This document shows positions 53,601 through 62,200 of a stretch of 64,000 nucleotides of DNA, in pieces; within the stretch, counting starts at the first letter, position 1, and the number at the start of each line of letters is the position of its first letter. This stretch comes from Spirosoma sp. KCTC 42546. GTDB taxonomy: Bacteria; Bacteroidota; Bacteroidia; Cytophagales; Spirosomataceae. The DNA lies in contig NZ_CP041360.1 of NCBI RefSeq assembly GCF_006965485.1, positions 6,552,501 to 6,616,500 of the forward strand, written 5' to 3'. The position numbers and the translations under genes were made by a program. The notes under the pieces were generated by a model. The model saw nothing but the letters and a program-made list of their open reading frames with translations, did not search any database and was not told the origin of the DNA.

Positions 53601-54117
53601 CGTTATTCTTGGTAAATCGCTGCCCGACTTTTACTACGGTTTCAACACCAATGTCTCGTTTAAGGGGCTCGCTCTGGATGTGTTCTTTGAAGGATCGCAA
53701 GGGGCAAAAATGCTAAACAGCAGCTTGGTCGATGCCTATTACCCTGTTGATTATCGGCGTAATAAACTGGCCACTCCCTACCTGAATCGCTGGACGCCCA
53801 ACAACCCAACCAACGACTATCCGTCTTTTCTGCCGAATGATGTGCAGGGTCAACGGCAGATTACCAACAAAACGGTTGAAGATGCCTCGTACCTGCGTCT
53901 TCAGGCTATCCGATTGTCGTACAAGCTGCCCGTGCCCAAAAATCGCTACATCAGTTCGGCTTCGGTGTTCGTCAACGGCCAGAATCTGTACACGTTCACG
54001 AAGTATAGCGGCACCGATCCAGCCGCTAATGCCCTCGGTGATAATATCTTACGAATCGACTACAATACCTATCCGCTCACCCGAACCTTCACAACCGGCC
54101 TTAACCTCCAGTTCTGA
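50617..54117 (+). CDS. SusC/RagA TonB-linked outer membrane transporter with STN domain
   Basis: A 1166-residue TonB-dependent receptor. The N-terminus has a signal peptide, then an STN domain (LADVLNDLKVRYQTDILFEDRTV, about 50-110) that contacts the FecR protein, a CarboxypepD_reg-like domain (GVSVVVKGTNRGTTTDANGRYQ, about 185-210), the TonB box-plug region (LNEVVVVGYGSVRKSDLTGSV) and the SusC signature ILKDASASAIYGSRGANGVVIITTKKG. The C-terminal barrel ends in aromatic Phe (TGLNLQF). With SusD it imports an oligosaccharide, and through STN/FecR it also senses it. Confidence 0.95.
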   Translation: MCSRFTPTALPILLAGTLLSGFQPASSQTIAMARQQRTSVVAPVVVTHRLADVLNDLKVRYQTDILFEDRTVANLTVPADALAGSSSLENALSRLLKPFNLRYKQVKPGTWVVLTRKPTPSSRDAQPPANPASESSSPETNQLNTGLLSTTTSVAPAPEDIPISGTVRAADNGRTGSSGPLPGVSVVVKGTNRGTTTDANGRYQINIPEPATGPTSLTLVFSYVGYVAQEVVVNKQSEINVQLQEDNQSLNEVVVVGYGSVRKSDLTGSVTSLKAQDLTRGTNINLQQTLTGRSPGVQIYQKSGEPGATMSVQIRGITSITGNNDPLYVVDGLPVNDGTAIGSASAGGTTSNPNNRTPLNSLNPADIESIEILKDASASAIYGSRGANGVVIITTKKGKDGKLKVEYNGTYGVQKVAHTQRFMTGDEYTNVINSIIDLGKLTTPKVTGPNANTDWQQLLFENAPIQSHDLSFSGAGGNTRYYISAGYFNQDGIMLKSGTRRYNARVNLENGVANKYNVGISLTTSYTRDYYNATGLGLNDNASALYMAQNYDPTAPPYNADGSYYRSPLMAPMDNPLAVINGQYGMGDTYRTFGNMYAEYFLMPSLSAKVRVGVDLNDNQRYFWIDPTTLTGLSYNGYADVRDGKRGYYLAEGTLNFNKTINDHRISAVVGSTYERYTSSALIASSRSFALSDLTFDALGTGDNTLNGVGSGRQENKLVSFLGRVNYAFKGKYLLTGALRADGSARFGPNKRFGYFPSAALAWRIHDEDFLKSSRSVSELKLRASYGVTGNQPTANYLYFSTYSAGRNAVFNESKVSSLQPTRSANPDLQWESAVQADLGIDFGFFSGRLTGSADYYNRKTSNLLYDIPQPSSTGFGSRTENVGSMRNTGFEFSLKGIVLDKKDFRIDAGFNITTLKNRVLSLGNVTQSIGSGPGSIGQVSILKTGESIGSFYGYIVDGVWQTGDDFGKAQTGVRPGDLKYRDLDGNNIINASDRVILGKSLPDFYYGFNTNVSFKGLALDVFFEGSQGAKMLNSSLVDAYYPVDYRRNKLATPYLNRWTPNNPTNDYPSFLPNDVQGQRQITNKTVEDASYLRLQAIRLSYKLPVPKNRYISSASVFVNGQNLYTFTKYSGTDPAANALGDNILRIDYNTYPLTRTFTTGLNLQF

Positions 54118-54135
54118 CTTTAGCTTGTATTTCAC

Positions 54136-55599
54136 ATGAAAAAGGCATTTATATATCTTTTCTTCAGCGGTTTTCTGCTTATATTTTCGTCCTGCGAACA
54201 GGCACTGGAGGTAACGCCCAAGTCTGAATTTTCGCCCAGCAATGTGTTGACGTCCGAAAGCGGGATTAAATCGCTGCTGTTCTCGTCCTACGCCCAGCAA
54301 CAAACCCAGTCGAACTCGCGCTACGTGATCAATGACTCCGAAGTGTCCACCGATATAGGCTTCAATACGGGTGGTGCCGAAAATGGCCAGTTGATCACCC
54401 TCGTCAATTTCACCTGGGACCCGTCCATCGGCACATTCAACGACGATATGTGGACGCCCAATTACCGGACGATCCGTGATGCCAACGGCGTTATTGAGAA
54501 CATCGCCAATGTTAACACCTCCGACGCCAACAAAAAGCTCTATAAAGCCGAAGCCCGCGTGTTACGAGCTCAGGCCTATGCACTGTTGTATAACTTCTTC
54601 GGACCCGTTCCACTCCGTACATCGACTACCCAGGCCGCGGATCTGGCACGGGCCACGGATGCCGAACTGAAGACGTTTATCGAAACAGAGATCACCCAAT
54701 CGCTGGCCGATTTGCCTGATCCGGGGAAAGAAGAAGCGTTTGGTCGCTTGAACAAGGGCAATGCAAACGGGATTCTGGCCAAGTTTTACCTGAATACGAA
54801 ACAGTGGCAAAAAGCAGCCGATGCCGCCAAGGCCGTGATTGACCTCAACTATTATGCGCTGAACCCAAGTTTTGTGGACCTGTTTCGGGTAGAGAATGAA
54901 GGAGGAAATAACCGCGAAATGCTTCTGGTGTTACAGTGCCGTACCGAAGACCCCTTTGGAAACTGGTATCAGGCAGGGGCGTTACCGCCTTCGTACAAAA
55001 GCAGTCCGCAGTTTCCGAACTACGTGTACAAGTCAACCATGTCTAATTTTGCAACCCAGTACCGGCTGCGCACAGCCTTTACCAGCACCTTTGCGCCAAC
55101 CGACAAACGGCTGCAACTGATTTGTACCAGCTACGTGAACAGCAGCAACCAGACTGTCGATCTATCGACGGGAGATAATGCCCGGAGCTTTAAATACTGG
55201 GACAACAATACCGTTGGCAACAACAGCGGCACCGACGTTCCGGTTATCCGCTATGCCGATATCCTGCTCACCCGCGCCGAGGCCTTAAACGAACTCAACG
55301 GGCCAACCGCCGAAGCGTTCGCACTGATCAATCAGGTTCGGACAAGAGCTGGAATTCCCAATCTCACGGACACGGATGCCCCAACAAAAGAGGCCTTCCG
55401 TACAGCTATTTTCAGAGAACGCGGCTGGGAATTTGTATCGGAAGGGAAGCGACGGGAAGACCTGATTCGGCAGGGCACCTTTATTTCACTGGCTCAGGCC
55501 CGGGGAGTAACCAATGCGAAACCGGAACGGGTATTATTCCCCATTCCTCAGTCGGAAATTGACGCCAACAAGTTATGCGTTCAAAATCCGGGGTATTGA
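54136..55599 (+). CDS. RagB/SusD-family surface glycan-binding lipoprotein
   Basis: A 487-residue lipoprotein (Cys20 in IFSSC) with the TPR-rich SusD fold: EVTPKSEFSPSNVLTSESGIKSLLFSSYA at the start, the RAQAYALLYNFFGPVPL motif, a RYADILLTRAEALNELN motif near residue 375, and the ending REDLIRQGTF...LFPIPQSEIDANKLCVQNPGY typical of the family. It caps the SusC transporter on the cell surface and binds the glycan. Confidence 0.95.
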   Translation: MKKAFIYLFFSGFLLIFSSCEQALEVTPKSEFSPSNVLTSESGIKSLLFSSYAQQQTQSNSRYVINDSEVSTDIGFNTGGAENGQLITLVNFTWDPSIGTFNDDMWTPNYRTIRDANGVIENIANVNTSDANKKLYKAEARVLRAQAYALLYNFFGPVPLRTSTTQAADLARATDAELKTFIETEITQSLADLPDPGKEEAFGRLNKGNANGILAKFYLNTKQWQKAADAAKAVIDLNYYALNPSFVDLFRVENEGGNNREMLLVLQCRTEDPFGNWYQAGALPPSYKSSPQFPNYVYKSTMSNFATQYRLRTAFTSTFAPTDKRLQLICTSYVNSSNQTVDLSTGDNARSFKYWDNNTVGNNSGTDVPVIRYADILLTRAEALNELNGPTAEAFALINQVRTRAGIPNLTDTDAPTKEAFRTAIFRERGWEFVSEGKRREDLIRQGTFISLAQARGVTNAKPERVLFPIPQSEIDANKLCVQNPGY

Positions 55600-55661
55600 T
55601 TTATTTTTTGAAGCTGTCAAAAACTCACTCGTATACAATTTATCGTTGTCAATTACAATTC

Positions 55662-56723
55662 ATGAAACACGTACTAATCCTAATCATTCTCCTACTCCTT
55701 ACCCTATCAGGCGTACAGGCACAAAGCACAATCTGGTCTACCGAAAAGGCCAATGCCTGGTATAAAAAACAGGGTTGGGTGAGGGGCTCTAATTTCCAAC
55801 CCAGCACGGCCATCAACCAGCTCGAAATGTTTCAGGCCGCTACGTTTGATCCAAAAACTATTGACAAGGAGCTAGGTTGGGCCGAAGGGCTAGGGCTGAA
55901 CGCCATGCGGGTTTATCTGCACCATATGGCCTGGACAACCGATAAAGCGGGGTTCAAAAATCGTCTGGGACAGTACCTCCAGATTGCCAATAAACACGGT
56001 ATCAAAACCATACTCGTATTTTTTGACGATTGCTGGAATGACGAATACCATCCCGGCAAGCAGCCTGCCCCCAAACCCGGCATTCATAACAGCGGCTGGG
56101 TGCGTGACCCCGGCACCATGATCCTGACTCACCCCGACAGTCTGAAGGTGCTGGAAAGCTACGTAAAGGACGTGATGACCACCTTTAAAAACGATGATCG
56201 AATCCTACTCTGGGACCTCTATAACGAGCCGGGTAACAATCAGTACTTCGACAAGAGTTTACCGCTGTTGAAGTCCGTATTTGGCTGGGCCAGGGCCGTT
56301 AACCCATCGCAACCGATCAGCGCGGGCGTTTGGAACTGGGACGACAAATTTACGGAGCTAAACAAGTTTCAGGAAGAAAACTCGGACGTGATCACCTACC
56401 ACAATTACCGATACATTGATAATCACCAGCAGCGCATCAATTCCTTACGCAAATACAACCGGCCCCTCATCTGTACGGAATACATGGCCCGCAGAAACGG
56501 TAGCCTCTTCCAGACCATTATGCCCATGTTGAAGCAGGAAAATGTTGGTGCCATCAACTGGGGATTTGTATCGGGCAAAACGAATACGATTTATGCCTGG
56601 GGAACACCTATGCCGGATGGCAAAGAACCAGAATTGTGGTTCCACGACATCTACAGAACAGACGGAACGCCCTTCAGTGAAGACGAGGTCAGCAAGATTA
56701 AGGCATTAACAGGTAAAAAATAG
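55662..56723 (+). CDS. Secreted clan GH-A glycoside hydrolase (GH5-like)
   Basis: A 353-residue secreted (alpha/beta)8 glycosidase with a signal peptide (to about residue 20, VQA). Candidate acid/base is Glu189 in LYNEPGN and candidate nucleophile is Glu273 in LICTEYMAR; GVWNWDDK and YHNYRYIDNHQQ lie between them. The pattern fits GH5-like beta-glycanases, subfamily not assignable. ATG 55662 starts the signal peptide; longer frames lie in the spacer. It follows the SusCD genes by 62 bases. Confidence 0.85.
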   Translation: MKHVLILIILLLLTLSGVQAQSTIWSTEKANAWYKKQGWVRGSNFQPSTAINQLEMFQAATFDPKTIDKELGWAEGLGLNAMRVYLHHMAWTTDKAGFKNRLGQYLQIANKHGIKTILVFFDDCWNDEYHPGKQPAPKPGIHNSGWVRDPGTMILTHPDSLKVLESYVKDVMTTFKNDDRILLWDLYNEPGNNQYFDKSLPLLKSVFGWARAVNPSQPISAGVWNWDDKFTELNKFQEENSDVITYHNYRYIDNHQQRINSLRKYNRPLICTEYMARRNGSLFQTIMPMLKQENVGAINWGFVSGKTNTIYAWGTPMPDGKEPELWFHDIYRTDGTPFSEDEVSKIKALTGKK

Positions 56724-56731
56724 AAAAATAG

Positions 56732-56817
56732 TGTCCACAGAGGCACAGAGAACACAGAGAAAAATAATGAAAACTCAGTTATTAATCTTCTCCGTGTTCT
56801 CTGTGCCTCTGTGGACA
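56732..56817. repeat. Inverted repeat of CACAGAG words
   Basis: TGTCCACAGAGGCACAGAG... (24 bases from 56732) pairs perfectly with 56794-56817, and the pairing continues inward with a mismatch. The same CACAGAGGCACAGAG word is, to my memory, seen in intergenic repeats of many unrelated bacteria. It ends 23 bases before the sulfatase ATG. Confidence 0.85.
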
Positions 56818-56840
56818 ATCAATTTTACGAAGTGGAATTT

Positions 56841-58556
56841 ATGAAAAAGGTCTTGTTCGTTGGGTTATTGCCGGTAATGGCCGTCTTATCCATCCTGCTT
56901 TTGGGTGGTTTTGAGAAGAAACAAACTGACACAGTACAGCCAAAAGCAGCTCAAAAACCCAACATCATTGTGATCATGGCCGATGATATGGGCTTCTCGG
57001 ATTTAGGCTGCTACGGTGGCGAAATTCACACACCCAATATCGACTTTCTGGCCGCTAACGGCATTCGCTATACGCAGTTTTACAACACTTCCCGTTGCTG
57101 TCCTACACGGGCATCGTTGCTCACGGGCCTTTATAACCATCAGGCTGGTATTGGCAAGATGACCGACGCGGAAGATGAACCGGGCTACCGGGGGCACATG
57201 ACCGAAAACACCGTTACGCTGGCCGAAGTACTCAAATCAGCAGGCTACCAAACGGCTATGACCGGCAAGTGGCACGTATCGAACACCAACGTACAAAAAA
57301 GCCCCCAGGAGCAACTCGACTGGCTGAATCATAAAAAAGACTACGGCGATTTTGCCCCTATCTCCCAATACCCAACCAGCCGGGGCTTCGATAGGTATTT
57401 CGGCAACATCTGGGGAGTAGTCGACTTCTTCGATCCCTTTAGCCTTGTCAGCGGAACAAAGCCCATCAGGGAGGTTCCCAAAAACTATTACCATACCGAC
57501 GCCATCAGCGATACAACCGTAGCTTACATTAAATCCTTTGCGAAAGAATCATCTCCATTCTTTATCTACGTCGCCGAAACCGCCCCGCACTGGCCGCTGA
57601 TGGCGCTACCCGAAGACATCGCCAAGTACAAGGATACCTATAAATCGGGCTGGGATGCTATACGGAAAGCCCGGTACGAGAAAATGAGCAAACTGGGCCT
57701 GATTGACCCAGCTAAAACCAAACTATCCAAACGCTGGCAGGATGATCAGTCGTGGGAAAGCAACCCAGACAAGGAGTGGGATGCTCAGGCAATGGCTGTT
57801 CATGCCGCCATGATCGACCGGATGGATCAGGGCATTGGTCGCATGATCAACGCCCTTCGCGAAACGGGCCAACTGGATAATACCCTGATTCTATTTTTGT
57901 CGGATAACGGAGCGAGCCCTGAGAACTGCGCTGCCTATGGCCCCGGTTTTGACCGGCCCAACGAAACCCGCGATGGCCGTAAAATCGTGTACGACCTGAA
58001 AAAGCAGATACTGCCCGGTGCCGAAACTTCCTATGCGTCGATTGGTCAACGCTGGGCTAATGTAGCGAATACACCCTACCAATTCTGGAAAGCGGAATCC
58101 TATGAAGGGGGTGTCCATACCCCGCTGGTGGCTTTCTGGCCTAAAGGTATCACCGCAAAAAAGGGCTCCTACAGTGCGCAGGTAGGCCACGTTATGGATT
58201 TCATGAGCACCTTTACTGAGCTGACTGGTGCTACCTATCCCAAAACGTACAAAGGCCATACCATCACACCCACAACGGGAGTCAGTCTGGTTCCTTCCTT
58301 TGCGGGTAAGGCATCCGCTGGCCATGAAACCTTGTTCAACGAACATTTTGGTGCCCGCTACGCCCGCCAGGGCAACTGGAAACTGGTTTCGGCTAGCCGC
58401 GATACCACCTGGAGCCTGTTTAATCTGGCAACCGATAAATCCGAAACCCAGGACGTAGCGGCTCAATATCCTGATAAAGTTCAGCAATTGGCCAGCTTAT
58501 GGCGACAGTGGGCTAACTCGCACGAGGTGTTTCCGAAACCGGGCCGGAAAAAGTAA
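56841..58556 (+). CDS. Secreted sulfatase (arylsulfatase family)
   Basis: A 571-residue sulfatase with an N-terminal signal/anchor segment (VLFVGLLPVMAVLSILLLGG). The active-site signature is C86-C-P-T-R90 (SRCCPTRASLLTG), where Cys86 would be converted to formylglycine. Metal ligands are seen in IVIMADDMGFSDLGCYGG and LFLSDNGASPENC (Asp-Asn). Located next to a SusCD/GH5 set, it may desulfate a sulfated glycan. ATG 56841 is chosen; the frame from 56811 begins inside the upstream inverted repeat. Confidence 0.92.
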   Translation: MKKVLFVGLLPVMAVLSILLLGGFEKKQTDTVQPKAAQKPNIIVIMADDMGFSDLGCYGGEIHTPNIDFLAANGIRYTQFYNTSRCCPTRASLLTGLYNHQAGIGKMTDAEDEPGYRGHMTENTVTLAEVLKSAGYQTAMTGKWHVSNTNVQKSPQEQLDWLNHKKDYGDFAPISQYPTSRGFDRYFGNIWGVVDFFDPFSLVSGTKPIREVPKNYYHTDAISDTTVAYIKSFAKESSPFFIYVAETAPHWPLMALPEDIAKYKDTYKSGWDAIRKARYEKMSKLGLIDPAKTKLSKRWQDDQSWESNPDKEWDAQAMAVHAAMIDRMDQGIGRMINALRETGQLDNTLILFLSDNGASPENCAAYGPGFDRPNETRDGRKIVYDLKKQILPGAETSYASIGQRWANVANTPYQFWKAESYEGGVHTPLVAFWPKGITAKKGSYSAQVGHVMDFMSTFTELTGATYPKTYKGHTITPTTGVSLVPSFAGKASAGHETLFNEHFGARYARQGNWKLVSASRDTTWSLFNLATDKSETQDVAAQYPDKVQQLASLWRQWANSHEVFPKPGRKK

Positions 58557-58664
58557 GCCAGGCCATTCAATAAGGAAAGAGCAAATTCATGATTTCGTAA
58601 AAGAGAGTTGATTGAACAAAACGTTAGGGGTTGAGTAAGGATGTATCAAATAAACTCAACCGTT

Positions 58665-59201
58665 ATGGATAGTATCAATCAACAGCAGCCCGAAAAGAAT
58701 CACGAAGATTTGGCAGGCACTGAAGCCGGCAAAAAAATCAGCGAACTGGTTAGTAAAGGCAGCACCTGTTATTTCTGCACAAAGATCACAACCGGCGAAC
58801 CGCTACGCACAAGGCCGATGTCGGTACAAAAGGTAGATGACGATGGCAACTTCTGGTTTTTAAGTGCTAACGACAGCCATAAAAATGCAGAAATTCAGAC
58901 CGACGACCATGTTCAACTCCTGTTCCAGGGCTCGGATTATTCCGATTTCCTAAGTGTATACGGCGTAGCTACGCTCTCTACAGACAAGCAACTCATTAAG
59001 GAACTTTGGGAACCGATCTTAAAAACGTGGTTTACGGAGGGCGTCGATGATCCGCGTATTACGGCGATAAAAGTGGATACGCAGGAAGGCTATTACTGGG
59101 ATAATAAACACGGCAATGCCGTGGCGTTTGTTAAGACGATTGCGGGTGCGATTCTGGGCAAAACGCTGGACGACTCGATCGAAGGAAAGCTAAGCGTATA
59201 A
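58665..59201 (+). CDS. PNPOx-like FMN-binding protein (general stress protein 26 type)
   Basis: A 178-residue split-barrel flavin-binding protein: ELVSKGSTCYFCTKITTGEPLRTRPMSVQKVDDDGNFWFLSANDSHKN, then DHVQLLFQGSDYSDFLSVYGVATLSTD. This is the pattern of general stress FMN/F420-binding split-barrel proteins (Pfam Pyrid_ox_like). It may use FMN or another cofactor; the reaction is unknown. ATG 58665 (MDSINQ) seems the natural start; ATG 58641, preceded by AAGG, is an alternative. Confidence 0.87.
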   Translation: MDSINQQQPEKNHEDLAGTEAGKKISELVSKGSTCYFCTKITTGEPLRTRPMSVQKVDDDGNFWFLSANDSHKNAEIQTDDHVQLLFQGSDYSDFLSVYGVATLSTDKQLIKELWEPILKTWFTEGVDDPRITAIKVDTQEGYYWDNKHGNAVAFVKTIAGAILGKTLDDSIEGKLSV

Positions 59202-59206
59202 TAATT

Positions 59207-59243
59207 GTTCATGGGCACGAGCAATTGGTTCGTGCCCATGAAC
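59207..59243. terminator. Bidirectional terminator hairpin
   Basis: GTTCATGGGCACGA (59207-59220) pairs perfectly with TCGTGCCCATGAAC (59230-59243) around a 9-base loop. It lies between the convergent PNPOx-like gene and the permease/aminopeptidase gene. There is no strong T tract, so efficiency is uncertain. Confidence 0.7.
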
Positions 59244-59253
59244 ATCAGGCCTA

Positions 59254-62200
59254 CTAGTCCAGCTTATTCACCCGCTTCAGGTTATCGTCGGGCACCCGAT
59301 CAACGAGGAAGTTGATGGGGTCGATACCGGCTTCAAAGGGTTCTTCCTTCACCACAAAGGTGTATTTCCCCACTTTCTGCTTCATACGCTCGCGACGAAC
59401 AGCTAAGAGCTTACCCTGCTTTTTACCTTCGGCTGGTTTGCCATATACCCCAACGTCGATCAGATCGTTGAGCGTCGTGGGTGTTTCGCGGCCCAGCGAA
59501 TCGGCGTAGAACTTCTCGGCCTGCACGTCAATCGTTACCTCATACTGACCGTCCGGGCGCTTTTTAGACGAAGCGGCTGTAGCCCGGTTGTTGAACACGG
59601 TGATGCGCTCAAACTGATCGGTAATCACTGATTGCAGGGAATCAGGGGTTTGTTGTCGGAACAGGTCCACCAGAGTATAGGAAACCGGGTAAGGTGGTTG
59701 CCGGTAAGCATATTGATCAATCAGTGTATGAAGTGCCTTATTCACGGCGCGTTCCCCAATCAATTCTTTCAGGTAATACATCACCGCGCTCCCCTTGTTG
59801 TAATGAATATAGCCCTGATTTTCGACTCGTTCCAAGGGCACTTCCTTGAGTGATTCCGTTCCTCGGGCGGAGAGATAGCGATCCATTTCGTATTTCAGGA
59901 ACCGCTTCATCCGGCCTTTATCGTAGGCTTTTTCCATGACCATCAGCGCCGAATACTGAGCCTGCGTTTCCGAAAGCAGTGTAGCACCCTGCATATAAGC
60001 CCCAATAACCTGGTGCGCCCACCACTGATGCCCCATCTCGTGCGCAACCACATACTTCACCATGTCGATGTCTTCTTCGGGATCAATTCGGGAAATGAAG
60101 CCAATGCTTTCTGAGTACGGCATGGTACCGGGGAACGCCTGCGCAAAGCTGGCATAGCGCGGGAACTCGATGATCCGCGCCTGCCTATGACGGTACGGTC
60201 CAAAATGTTCAGTATAGTACGCCAGCGAACCCTTGATCGACTCCAGCATATCCCGAACGTTGTAGGGGTGCTTTTTATCGTAATATACTTCAACGTCAAT
60301 GCCGTTCCATTTCTCACGGGCCACCTCGTACCGGGCAGAAATAAACGAATAGAAGTTAAGCGAGGGGTGATCGAGTTTGTAGTGGAAATAGCGCCGGGGT
60401 TGCCCATCGGAACCGGTCTGTCGCCATTCTTTCAACAAGGAACCGGGTGCCACAGCGATCTGGTCAGGTGAGGTACTGATGGTTGTTTCGACCATCACCC
60501 AATCGGAGTTGTTACTGATGTAATGATCCATACAATCGCCGGTGCAGTTGCGCTCCAGCTTTGGCATGCGGGCTTTTTCGGGCAGGTCGTATTTCTTGCG
60601 GTCGTTTTTGTCGGAAATTTCGCCCTGCTCCTGATAGCCGATCTGCGGGGCAATATCGAAATTATCGAAAAACGAACCATTCTGGCTGATCTGCTTCGTG
60701 AACTGCACCTCATTCTCGAAACCGGGCGTTCGCTTCCGGGTCGTAAAACGAAGGTGCAGCGAATCGCCGGGAGCCAGGGCGGGACTAAGTTTGTAAATAC
60801 GATAGTTCAACAGCGAATCGTCCAGTACCTGTTTTGCCCGCTCCAGATCAATCCTGTACTCCAGCCGGTTAGCAAACACCATATGCACCGAATCAATAGG
60901 TGCCGTACTCCGATTCACCAGCACATAATCGCCATTTACGACCAGATTTCGCTCTTCGGGATAGACGTCGATGGTGTACTTTACATTCGCGATCCGGGGT
61001 TGTGGACGATGTTCGTATCGTTTGTATTTCTGTTCGTAAGCGACCTGTTGCTTTTCGCGCACTTTGCCTGTAACATAGTGGTTCAGGATATTCGTGTTAT
61101 AAAAAATGAAGCCCCCCACCAGCAATAGTGCTACGGCCAGCCCGCCAAACACCAGCCGATTCGTGCCATTCAGCGCCTGCCTTGCCGACCGCAATCGGCT
61201 TTTCCACGACATATCCTTGCCCCGCGCCCAGAACAGAATAGCGACCATTGCCAGCACGGCGGCCCACAGCGACCAATATACCCGGAACCAGGCAAACGAT
61301 TTAACATACGGCCCCCAGCCATTCATGTCGGAATATTGGTAATTGGGCGAGGCATTGTATTGAATCAGATTGCTCTGCACATCCAGTGGGGTCCAGACAT
61401 AGGCGTTGGCAATGAGCAAGGCGATGACAATAAAAAACGCGACGTACTTATTGTTCACCAGCGTATGCGTCAGCATCGACAGCATGATGATTGGAGCATA
61501 CCGCAACAGGTCGATCAGCAGAAACTCAACCGCATACTGACCTAACTCTACATTCGGGTAACTCATCAGGAGTTGTGCGGTTACCCCGGCAAGGATGCAC
61601 AGCACCTGAATAATGGCTACAATGCCCATCATAGCCAGAAACTTCCCTACAAACACCGACCAATTACGGTGCGGCATGGTATCGTAAATCTGGTCGAGGT
61701 CGGCGTCACGCTCCTTCCAGATAATGGCACCGGAGTAGAAAATGATGATAGCAAACAGAAACAAGGAGATTGTACCCCGAATAAGCTGAATGACCTGATA
61801 GGTAACGGGATACGAACTCAGGCCATAAAATTTCCCGGCATATTGCAGGGAGAAACCCATGTTGAGCAGCCCCGCGAATAGAATCACAATAAACGCCGTG
61901 CCTTTCACCGTTCCCAGGAAATCGGTTCGGAATACGCGCGTCATCTGTACCCACTGCGCCGACCAGCCGTAGCTCAGGGTTACGCGCGGCAGCGATTGCA
62001 ACGGGCGAACAACTACTTTCCCTGCCGCAGCGGCATCCTCCACCAGTTGTTCGCGCCGTTTTTTACGAACTTTCTTTATTTTCTCTTCAAACGAAAACCG
62101 GACGTACGTAATGACCAGCAACACCATCCCAACACCTATCCAGATAACTCTGTTGATCAGTTCCTGCACGTCACCCAGGCCCACCGAGCGAGTGTTTTTG

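Noticed and set aside
57891..58487. Minus-strand 198-residue frame in the sulfatase gene
   Set aside because: Antisense shadow of a complete sulfatase with intact active site.
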